NCBI GenBank assembly: GCA_030068145.1
Contig: JAPJBO010000296.1
Span: forward strand, 1-64,000
Length of the DNA stretch: 64,000 nucleotides
Reading direction: 5' to 3'
Origin: Diplonema papillatum
Taxonomy: Eukaryota > Euglenozoa > Diplonemea > Diplonemida > Diplonemidae
The notes under the pieces are model-generated. The model was not told the DNA's origin and did no database searches. It saw only the letters and a program-made list of their open reading frames with translations. The number at the start of each line of letters is the position of its first letter. The first letter of the stretch is position 1. Position numbers and translations under genes: made by a program. Shown here in pieces: positions 55,717 to 64,000 of the stretch.

Positions 55717-58700
55717 CTAACTCCTGTCATCATTTGCGGTTCGCGGTAGCCGCTTGGTTACTTTGTGTGCAAGCTCTTCATCGAAGTTCGGACTCCGCGG
55801 CAGAAGCTCCATGCGCGTTGGCGTACCGGCGCCGAGCTTCTGAGATACAGGTGTGGCTACGGGGCGATTGCTGTATAGGACGTAGTGCTGCAACCCATAG
55901 ATCATGTTGAAGAGGATGACCTCGCAGCACAGGGCGAACTTGGGCACGTTGAGTGTGATCATCAGCGACCACTTGTGCCGGATGATACCGTCGAAGAACA
56001 TTTGCAGGAGCATCAGCACAGCACCCGACAGGTCGAGCCACACCGCAAATATGCTGTATCCCTCTGTGCTCTTCCGCACGTAGTTCCAGTGCGCTTGCGG
56101 GATGTACTTGACAACAGCACACGCCAAGTTGATCTTGGCCAGGCCGGAAATGAACACTTGCGACGAAAACCCGTTTGAAACTCCGGAGTCGATGATCAGA
56201 GACACCAGCGCCAAACAGTAGAGCTTGGCGAATGTACTGATGCCGCTGTACCCGAAGCGCCAGAACTGCATAACGAAAGCGATGACGCATATGTACGAAG
56301 CGAAGGAGTACACAACGTCTTGAATGAACACGGGTACTCCAAACTCCGAGTGAATGTAGAAATAGCAGCAGTAAACGCACCAGCACACGAGGCCGATGGC
56401 GTTGTACAAGACCATGTCCGGTGCAACCCCGGCGGTGCTCTGGACACGCTCGTTTGCGATGACTAGCGAGATGAACATGCCCGTCCAGAACACGGCGCAG
56501 ATCCAGCCGACGGTGTTTGAAACGGCCAGCACGAGGCGCGTGTTCTTAAAGAGGAGGTACAGGTTGCCAGGGATAACCGAGACCCGCACCGAGTCAGACT
56601 CTCCATTTGTGTGGACGACGGACAGCTCGAAAGCGCCAGCCGCCGATGTGTGGTCAAGCATGCACACAAGTTTGGAGTCGGAAAGCGTCAGGAGCCAGCA
56701 TTCCGGCGGTCCATTCTGTCCTCCAGCGTTTCCGGCTCGCATGGCAACAGATGCTCCCGGCGCAAAGTTCTCTCCGGTAATCGTGAGGGCGATGCTGCTC
56801 TGACACCCATAGAGCTCGCGGGTGCCATTTCCTTCCAAACACTGTCCCGCTTTTCTGTACAGCACCGACGCAATCTTGGGCACCGGCAGCAACGTGACAT
56901 GCCCGATTGCAGAGCCTGTTACTTCGATGGCGCCGGACGACCCGCCAGCCGCGGTGACGGTCGGATAAAACACACCTTTCTCGTACCGGTGCCCGAGGCG
57001 GCATTTGACCCTCGTCGAAGTTGAGTTGATGACGATGCAAGGCACGGTGACAACGTCTTCCGCTCTCTGGTGTCCGTCACGCGAACTGCCCCCGCTGACC
57101 ATCGTCACTTGCACTGCGCCATGGAAATTCCGCCCCTGGAGTTCAATTTGCCCGCCGACAGCACAGCTGACTTCGGTCGGCCACCCCGCCGTGAAGCAGT
57201 TGACGTTCACGATTTGATGCAGGCGGGGACAAGGCAAGAGGTACAGCTCGTCCTCCGCGATTGCCTCGCCGCCTTCTGTTCGGAGCTGAACGACGTGTTT
57301 TCCCTCAGCATTCTCATGACGGAGAGAGACCAGCAATACTGACTCCGAAGCGTCGACAATGATCAAGTCCGTCATTCGCCGCCCGGTATCGCTCTTCACG
57401 ATCAGCTCGTCGTGTTCCTTTTCTGTACTGAAGCCGGAGCCAGTGATGGTGATGATGTCTGCCTTCTTGCAGAACAGCTGCGGTCCGTCGGCGGGGACCT
57501 TTATCAACCCGAAACTCTCCTGACACCCTGTCACTGCCGTGATCACGGGCCTCGGCAGAATATGCACGGGTGTAGGGCTGCTGGCGTCGCCGCCGGGCGC
57601 CGAAACCAAAAAGTGAAAGAGGCCGCTTCGGTTCTGCGGCTGCACTTCGCACGTGAAGAAGTTGTAAGTTTGCGTCTTGACGACGCACAGCGGTTCTGGG
57701 ACTGCAGCTGCGGCAACTTCCTTTCCGGAGAACTTGCCGGTAATCGCGGCGATCGACGCAGATAAAATGCCGCCCGAGCTTTTCGCCGCCTTCCCCTGAT
57801 CTTGGTTGTCCCGCGTGAGGTTCTTCTGCGTCGTGATGTTGGTGTCGAAGACGTGCGGGTCGCTTTCAACTGCGACTTCTTCGACTGGCTTTGGTGTGAA
57901 CGGAGCGAACAGAACCGTCATTCCGGTCACGAAGCCGCCGCCCGTGACGGTGATGACGGTGTGCTCCTTGACGAAGCACACAGGCGACGCGTCGGGGGGA
58001 AGCGGCCCCTTGATCGTTGTCTGCACGCAGCCGTCGACTTCGGTGACCATCGGCTTCGGCAGCAAGGAAACGATCATCGGGTGCACATGCGCCTGCGGCG
58101 AGCCGTACGAGATGTAAGGCCGCGTGAGCAGCAGCTTCACGGCGTGCCCGATGTTCAACTGGCTCCAGGGGCCGGAAAACCCTTCCAAGAACCGCTTCGC
58201 GTATGCCTGACCTCGGCTCGGCACCCGCACAGAAATGCCGCCTTCGCTCTTAACTACCAGCTGGTAGTACCGGACACTGGTCCGCGGGAGGTGTGTGTAG
58301 TTCAGCCTGCACACTACTTGATTCGCAGTGCTTCTTTCGGGGATGACTGCGCAGTCCGTCTTTTGCTCCGAGTCAGGGACAGGTAGTGCGCGAAATGTGT
58401 GGGAGGTAGTACTGACCGGGGTGAGGGGCACCAGGTGCACCAACGTCGGCCCGCTGAAGTGTTTTCCGTGCAGCGTGAGGATGGTGCCCGTGGTGCAGTT
58501 TTCAAGGCGGAACGTCGCTGGCGCCGAAGGGACTATCGGGTTGACCAAGTCGACGCCATCTGTCCGGTTTCGCAGCGATCCGTCCAGCGGCGTCCAGGGC
58601 AAGCACTTCGCTGAGTTGCCTGCGGCGGGCTCAGCCGAAAGACCGAGTATCGCGGGCGGCGGCACGAAGTGCACAACCGCGGCTTCGTCCGACTGCCAGC

Positions 58701-60462
58701 CTACCGTCCGCACGCGTAGAAACATTGAAGAAGCGCTGTCTGCGGCTTGCTCTGAGCAGTGCAGCGTGCACCTGACGAATGTCGTCGCTTCGTCGAGCAA
58801 CGGCAAGCCTTCCGTGTCGAGGAAGTCCTGCCGGGGAAGCTCCGGATCGTCTTCCCAGCTTGCGGGCTGTGTCGCGACCGGCACGCTCGATATGCACAAG
58901 CAGCCAGGGACACTCACGTTGACTTCCCCGCCTTCCAGGCCTTCGCCAACGAGGTAGATGTCAGTGTTGTTGCTGCATGTACCGAGGGCCAGCGTGTTGT
59001 TGCCGGACTGGCAGCCTGCTATGTACGTGAGCTGCTTTACTTTCGGCTCGGGCGCCAAAGAGATGCCTGCGTAAACAGCAGAAGCACCTCCCAGCGACAC
59101 GACTCGGACAGCAAAAGAACCCCTGCCCGCAGCAGACAACCGGCAGCTCACCACACGGAACGACCAGAAGACTATGTCGCACCGCGCCGTGAAGCGCTTC
59201 TCGTGATCCTTAAGCACGACAAGTGTCGACTCCTCCGTGATGCCGAGGAATGAGCCTTCGATGTGCACAGTTGTCGTATTCCGACATCCTTTCAGCATCA
59301 AAGTACCCGCCCCGCTGCTGCAGCCGGTGGAGTAATTCAAGCTGTGGATGACCGGCGGCATGACGATGTACACGGAAAAAGGGACGGCGAAAACGGCATC
59401 CTTCGTCGCAAGCACAAAATCGAGTTGGGGAAGGGATGACGTGCAGGGTGTCGCTTCCAACGCGTCGACGGCCGCTGATGTTTCTTCTTGCGGTAGCCGG
59501 GGGTCGGGTGTCGTACGAGGCGAGGTGGCATCGTACTGGAGCCGGCAGAGGATTCGCTTTTTGGTGTGGTGAACGATGCTGCAGACGCTCGAAGGGCCGC
59601 AATGTCGTGCTGCCAGTGTGACGTTCACGACATCTGCCAAGTTCCGTCCGACCAGCTGCATCAAGCTCGTGGGCTCGCATGTTGCGATGCCATTCGAGCC
59701 CTGTAGTACGGTGCAGCCTTCAGGATCTGGTTCCACGCGGCGTACCCACACAGAACGGATGAACTCGACTGTCGCTCGATGGTGCAGGTCCTGCTTGTTT
59801 ATCAGCACTGCGAACTCGGAGGTACTTCCCCGCGTGAACACATTCCCCAGTGACTCTTGCGATGGGTCCCTCGCTTCAACGCCCGCTGTGCACGACAGCA
59901 CATAGTTCTTTTTATTGTAACCTTCGTGGTCGACGGCTTCGGCATACATCGGTCCGGAATCGTGCGCCACAACTTCAAGCTTGGAGTCCGTGCACGCGAT
60001 TAACGTGCCGGGGTCAACTTCTTCAAGGACACTCTTGTCGAGAGTGACGAATGTTTTCATGCTGTCGTAGGCAGGCTTGTCTGTCACTGCGAGCAGCTCG
60101 GTGACCGTTTCGAGAAGGATAAACGAGGCGTCGATCCGTAGATCGTCTGGCAGCTGCGCCTGCGAGTAGGCGGTAACATGCAGGGAGAGTCGGAAGCCCT
60201 CGGCACACGCGGATAGAGTCAAAGTTTCGTTGCCCGTTGCGCACCAACTCGCCTTCGCATCGGTTGGAGGTGGAGCCGGGTAGGTCATGGCGTTGATGCG
60301 CACCACCAGGCGGCTGTTAGCAGTCCCCTGCTGGCCGCTGCTTCCTTCTGGTCGGCTTCGTTCTCGCTCGACATCCGCCCCGCGCAACGCAAAGGTCGAT
60401 GCATCTTCGGCGAGCACAGCGGAAACAGCGAAACAGGCCAACGCGCAACAGCCTGCGTTCAT
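55717..60462 (-). CDS. Giant cystinosin-like transporter with IPT/TIG repeats
   Basis: Single exon, 1581 codons from ATG 60462, chosen because MNAGCCALACFAVSAVLAED is a good signal peptide. An in-frame start at 60621 would add 53 residues. Residues about 250-1295 hold about eight IPT/TIG-like beta domains with paired cysteines, each opening P-x-I/V-x-x-L/V...GC and containing an I-T/H-x-G-x-x-F core, e.g. TVITVTGGGFVTGMTVLF. Residues 1300-1530 are seven membrane helices like cystinosin. KYIPQAHWNYVRKSTEGYSI then WLDLSG (D1477) is PQ-loop 2, and D1349 fits PQ-loop 1. Cystinosin exports cystine from lysosomes with protons. Its normal luminal domain is about 100 residues, so this N-terminus is far larger. 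The position equivalent to human D346 is Asn1519. Confidence 0.8.
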   Translation of the reverse strand: MNAGCCALACFAVSAVLAEDASTFALRGADVERERSRPEGSSGQQGTANSRLVVRINAMTYPAPPPTDAKASWCATGNETLTLSACAEGFRLSLHVTAYSQAQLPDDLRIDASFILLETVTELLAVTDKPAYDSMKTFVTLDKSVLEEVDPGTLIACTDSKLEVVAHDSGPMYAEAVDHEGYNKKNYVLSCTAGVEARDPSQESLGNVFTRGSTSEFAVLINKQDLHHRATVEFIRSVWVRRVEPDPEGCTVLQGSNGIATCEPTSLMQLVGRNLADVVNVTLAARHCGPSSVCSIVHHTKKRILCRLQYDATSPRTTPDPRLPQEETSAAVDALEATPCTSSLPQLDFVLATKDAVFAVPFSVYIVMPPVIHSLNYSTGCSSGAGTLMLKGCRNTTTVHIEGSFLGITEESTLVVLKDHEKRFTARCDIVFWSFRVVSCRLSAAGRGSFAVRVVSLGGASAVYAGISLAPEPKVKQLTYIAGCQSGNNTLALGTCSNNTDIYLVGEGLEGGEVNVSVPGCLCISSVPVATQPASWEDDPELPRQDFLDTEGLPLLDEATTFVRCTLHCSEQAADSASSMFLRVRTVGWQSDEAAVVHFVPPPAILGLSAEPAAGNSAKCLPWTPLDGSLRNRTDGVDLVNPIVPSAPATFRLENCTTGTILTLHGKHFSGPTLVHLVPLTPVSTTSHTFRALPVPDSEQKTDCAVIPERSTANQVVCRLNYTHLPRTSVRYYQLVVKSEGGISVRVPSRGQAYAKRFLEGFSGPWSQLNIGHAVKLLLTRPYISYGSPQAHVHPMIVSLLPKPMVTEVDGCVQTTIKGPLPPDASPVCFVKEHTVITVTGGGFVTGMTVLFAPFTPKPVEEVAVESDPHVFDTNITTQKNLTRDNQDQGKAAKSSGGILSASIAAITGKFSGKEVAAAAVPEPLCVVKTQTYNFFTCEVQPQNRSGLFHFLVSAPGGDASSPTPVHILPRPVITAVTGCQESFGLIKVPADGPQLFCKKADIITITGSGFSTEKEHDELIVKSDTGRRMTDLIIVDASESVLLVSLRHENAEGKHVVQLRTEGGEAIAEDELYLLPCPRLHQIVNVNCFTAGWPTEVSCAVGGQIELQGRNFHGAVQVTMVSGGSSRDGHQRAEDVVTVPCIVINSTSTRVKCRLGHRYEKGVFYPTVTAAGGSSGAIEVTGSAIGHVTLLPVPKIASVLYRKAGQCLEGNGTRELYGCQSSIALTITGENFAPGASVAMRAGNAGGQNGPPECWLLTLSDSKLVCMLDHTSAAGAFELSVVHTNGESDSVRVSVIPGNLYLLFKNTRLVLAVSNTVGWICAVFWTGMFISLVIANERVQSTAGVAPDMVLYNAIGLVCWCVYCCYFYIHSEFGVPVFIQDVVYSFASYICVIAFVMQFWRFGYSGISTFAKLYCLALVSLIIDSGVSNGFSSQVFISGLAKINLACAVVKYIPQAHWNYVRKSTEGYSIFAVWLDLSGAVLMLLQMFFDGIIRHKWSLMITLNVPKFALCCEVILFNMIYGLQHYVLYSNRPVATPVSQKLGAGTPTRMELLPRSPNFDEELAHKVTKRLPRTANDDRS

Positions 60463-61493
60463 GTGTCCTTCCGCTGTGTCCGCAGCGCCGGATTCCTGGC
60501 GACCAGCTTCCTTTGGGAGGGGGTCGCTTCCGACGGTTTTTCCTGGGATGTTCTTCCGGAGTTTGCTGCAGTTCTTAGCTGGTCCCCCGTCAAGCAAACA
60601 ATTCGCGCGTCGCAAACCCAAGCGTGGCGGTTGGGTGTCTCTGGTGCACCAGCACAGTTCTTGTCACTCAAGTGTCGCGCCCACGCACGCCCAAGGCATT
60701 CTTCCACGGGCTCGACTCGCAATACCAACTCGCTCCAAATCGAGGAAGAGGACCTGCTTCGCGCAACAGCCACCTTGAAGACACTCCCGCATGGCCAGCT
60801 TGCGGCATGCGGGGCGGCATGAACAACAGACACTCGATAAAAACGACTACCGAAAAGTGTAAGATGACGATGCTTAAAATCACAGTGTGCTAGAGCAAGG
60901 TTCACGAAACGGAGCGAGGCGGCAAGGAAGCAAGCAAGGACGGCTGCCGAAGATTTACTCAACGAAATGCTGCAGTTCGCTTTTTGACTAACTAAGGCGG
61001 TTGCGACTTCCTTGTCTCGCGCCAAGTAGCGCGAGTATCACGCAACATCCCAAGAGTTCTGTGATCATCAGCATGCCAACACGCCAATGAAGTTGCAAGC
61101 TAAGCAATCAGTGATGAATCCGCACCGTTGAGTCTGGTTGCTGGATCACAGCAGAACGACGTCAGCGGAGCTTGGAAAGGACGGCCCCTCGAAGCATCCC
61201 GAGGTTTTTTTTAGATCATCTATTCTGATCCAGGTCAGACTGCATCGGGGGCGAATGCCTCCTGCACACCTGCACACAGCCGGCGCAGCTTTGTTTGCTA
61301 AGGGACGCAACTCATTTTTTTTGTGCCATGCTGTAGAACTCGTGGCAAGGCAACCATCTCCCCAATGGTGGGCTCTTGCGACGTTGACGCACCAAGAACC
61401 GCGTTTGACACGCACATGAGTGTTACACTACCACGCAATATCTCGAAGCTCCAGCAGCCGAAGACAGCCGATGCAGGTGCTCACTGAGGCGGT
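60463..61493. other. Intergenic
   Basis: About 1 kb between the MFAP1 stop and the cystinosin-like start. Short frames only. An A/T-poor region with no promoter element I can name. Confidence 0.4.
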
Positions 61494-63377
61494 TTACCGC
61501 GCAACTCGTTTTGCGCTGGGTCTGTCCAGGACGCGATCCTTGTGTTGTTTGCCAACATTGCCGAAGTTCGCGGAACCCGGGGCAAGTGGTGTGACATCGG
61601 TGACCTTGGCGTGGCGGAACATCTGCGTGTTCTCGGCGAGCTGGAACGCCTTGTTGGTCGATTCCGTCGACTTGGCCGTCGCGAACGTCGTCGTGACGAA
61701 GGAGTTCTCCATCATGTTGCCGCCAGCGTCCTTTTGATATGTGGTATCCTCGGCGACCAAATGGGTCCACTTGCTCTGCCCACGCTTTCCGAACTCATTG
61801 CCTCTCACGCGCATCGCCTTCGGCAGCAGCTCCTTGTTGAAAGAGTCAGCGCCCACAGCGTGTCCCGTGTCTCTGTTGTAGATGTCCTCCTTGAGGAGCC
61901 CCTTCTCGGCCTCGTCCTGATGGTACGCACCCTTGTGGTAGTACTTCTGCATGAAATTCCACTTCACCTTCGACTTGTCGAGCCCCATTGACTTCAGTCG
62001 CTTCTCGTAGTCGATGTTCTCTTGCTTGCGCTGGTCATCGGTCAGGTTGCGGCGTCTCTCGATTTCAAGCTTTTCGGCCTCCTGCGCTCGGCGCTCCGCC
62101 TTGTAACGCTTCATCCGCCGAAGTTCTCGCAGCTTCCACCTGTAGATTGTTTGTCCTTGCGTCGTGGGCATCGTGGTTGAGTATTTTTCTCGGCGTGGCA
62201 GTTTTTCGTGGTGTCGTGAATGACAGTTTCCTGGATTCGCTTCTTCGTCAAGTGAGGCCGCCTGGCTCGCTTTTATTTCTTCTGGAGCTTGCCGTCGTGG
62301 ACTTGTGTTTCCGAATAATAAGGCCTCATGAAGCCCGTTGAGGTCTCGACTGGCCTCAATAAGCGGAATTTGCGTTTTTTGATGATCTTACATTTGGTTG
62401 AGGGACGAAGTGTAAAGGAACGGGTTCACACGACGAGTGAAGGAAAACTCAAAGACAGAAAGAAATGCGTAGTTTTGTTTCGGGGCATACAATTCGTGCA
62501 TCTCGGCTTCGTCGATGTTGTCGTCGTCGTTGGGCATGTCTCTGTCGGACTCCGCCTCGTCGTTGGTGTCGGCGAGGGCGGCAGAGCGCTTTTGGTCGTC
62601 GATGACCATCTGCTTGGTGTCCTGCCGCCGCTTTTCGACCAGCAGGACGCGCCTTTTTTGGAGCTGGTCCTGCTCGAGCTCGTACTGCTTCTGCTCCAGC
62701 GACGTGATCCGCGAGTTTTTGGCGATGAACGTCGGCTTGGCGAGGGCCGTCGTCTCGCCTTCGTCGGACTCGGTCTCCGACACTTCTTCGTACTCGGATT
62801 CGTCGCTTTGGTGGCCGGAGGGGGCGTGCGCGTGGCGCGTGTCCAGCTTGTCGAGGACGTGTTCGTCGGTGTGCGTCGCCGCCGTCATCCGTCGCTGCCG
62901 GCCGAGCTCTCGTCTGCGGAGGAACTCGTCGTGTTCCGAGAGGGGGTCGTGTGCCGTGGGCTTCGGCTCGGCTTGCTCGCGCTCCGCCTGCTCTTTGATC
63001 GCGATCTCGGCTTGGTTGTCGTCGGCGGCCCTGCGGCGGGGGGCAGGGCGGGGGGCTGCCCTCGCGTCGGTGTCGTCGTCTTCGAGCTCTGCCTCGCGCA
63101 CGACGCGGCGCCTGCGGCCGTGCTGCGACGCTGCCTTCTCCTTCACCAGCTCCGCTTCCGCTTCCTCGAGCCGCTGCATGCGGTGGTCCCGCCGCTCGCG
63201 CACCCGCACCCGGTTCGCCTTCCGGCTGAGCACCGACAGCTCCTCATCCTCCTCCGACTCTTCGTCCTCCCACGACGGGCGCTGCCCCGGCCGGTACCGC
63301 GTTGCAGCGAACTCTACCTTCCGGCTCTCCACGCGGACGAACTTCGTGTTCGCGGCGGGGCGCTCGATGAGCACCAT
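61494..63377 (-). CDS. MFAP1: MFAP1-like spliceosomal protein
   Basis: Two exons: 62491-63377 (295 codons plus 2 nt) and 61494-62139. The 351-nt intron has a GTATGC donor and a CTACAG acceptor. The junction gives AEMHELWKLRELRRMKRYKA, matching EEYEAWKVRELKRIKRDRED of human MFAP1. The protein is 510 residues (human 439). N-terminal part: VRVESRKVEFAATRYRPGQR, then acidic and Arg-rich disorder. KPTFIAKNSRITSLEQKQYE aligns with the family's LLKPVFVRKKDRVT block. C-terminal landmarks: NFMQKYYHKGAYHQDE, FNKELLPKAMRVRGNEFGKR and a final DRPSAKRVAR. MFAP1 is a component of the activated spliceosome (B complex). In line with that, this genome has introns. Confidence 0.93.
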
Positions 63378-64000
63378 GGTTGGTTCCTTTTGTTCCTACT
63401 GCGGCTCCGAGCCAGGCCCACCGCCCACAGCACCTAAGTTGCAAGACTGTGCGTGTGATGTGTGTGTGTGTGTGTATGTGGTGTGTGTTCAAGTCCACGG
63501 CTCTAAGTGGGTAAACGTCTGAAGAGAAAAAACATTGCCCACTTGTCACGTTCACCAGTCGGCTTTGAGTTTCCGACCGTGGGTTCTGTGACTCCTTTCC
63601 GAAGGGTGAGTGGGGCATAATTTTCGGGAGATAAATAGAGCGTGCGAGGTTGTCAGCTTCTCCATCCATCAAGACTTCTGTTTTCATCTTGCGGTGTTGG
63701 CTGTACGGGGGTTTCCGGCCCCGTTGTAACAGCTGAATGTCTTTACACTGGCGGCACATCTCACCCGAGCCTGGTGTGACTACTCCTGGTGCAAGCACCC
63801 GTCTGGTCGATCGCCACCTGGGTCAGGTTCGGGTCCTGCAGTTCCTTGGTGCACCGAAATATCCGATCTGACTGAGAGAAACGCAAACAAAATTGGAGAA
63901 CACGGCGGAGGTGTCGGAAAGAAGCGCTTGTCGTGGGATGGATGCGCAACGAACCCGATTTCGATCGACGAGAGCATGCCACCCTTGAGCGAGTGGGCTT
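63378..64000. other. Intergenic, 5' of MFAP1
   Basis: A GT-dinucleotide-rich tract lies at 63452-63488. No supported gene to the end of the window. Confidence 0.4.

Noticed and set aside
60463-60621. Upstream in-frame extension of the cystinosin-like protein
   Set aside because: The start at 60462 begins directly with a signal peptide, which the longer form would bury 53 residues inside.
62328-63437. 369-codon open frame on the plus strand
   Set aside because: It is antisense to the MFAP1 gene, which is supported by homology and splice signals. High GC keeps the opposite frame open.
1-64000. CRISPR array, operon or bacterial-type ribosome sites
   Set aside because: No regularly spaced identical repeats with unique spacers occur, and introns and gene content show this is a nuclear eukaryotic sequence.

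Overview
The window is nuclear DNA of a eukaryote, almost certainly a protist. It has spliceosomal introns, eukaryote-only genes (AP-3 delta, SAP18, MFAP1, a complex I NDUFA5-like subunit, ribosomal eL43/RPL37A) and several transposable elements. Mitochondrial-type genes (methylmalonyl-CoA mutase, NDUFA5) imply an organism with an aerobic type of mitochondrion. I cannot name the lineage. Two traits stand out. Every host gene I can identify over about 58 kb (5.3-63.4 kb) lies on the minus strand, as in the one-directional gene arrays of Euglenozoa and dinoflagellates. The introns I could resolve mostly start GTATG and end in ACAG. Layout: 1-5.3 kb is repeat-rich, with a 2.1-kb CTG-rich 14-bp minisatellite, three copies of a mosaic dispersed repeat and a second short minisatellite. 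5.3-14.1 kb holds a very large Ser/Pro/His-rich repetitive protein with upstream exons, a histidine-phosphatase-like gene and two unidentified genes. 16-19.6 kb is a retroelement on the minus strand whose single intact 1086-codon frame joins a Penelope-type reverse transcriptase to a USP-family (C19) deubiquitinase-like domain and two C-terminal zinc fingers. This is the most unusual object in the window. 20-25.4 kb holds a small gene with a ubiquitin-like start, SAP18 and an SDR-like Rossmann protein. 26.6-30.5 kb holds unresolved spliced exons and a plus-strand repeat pair around an RNase H remnant. 30.7-37.1 kb carries the NDUFA5-like gene and three unidentified genes. 38.9-51.3 kb carries methylmalonyl-CoA mutase, an ankyrin protein, a BAR-domain protein and AP-3 delta. 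51.8-64 kb carries two tandem eL43/RPL37A genes with identical coding sequences, a hAT-like transposon remnant with G-rich terminal inverted repeats, a giant cystinosin-like transporter with an N-terminal array of IPT/TIG domains, and the splicing factor MFAP1. The genes do not form one pathway. Loose themes are membrane traffic and the lysosome (AP-3 delta, BAR protein, cystinosin-like), mitochondrial metabolism (MMUT, NDUFA5) and RNA processing (SAP18, MFAP1). Exon structures were worked out by eye from splice signals, reading phase and remembered family sequences. No alignment or search was run.
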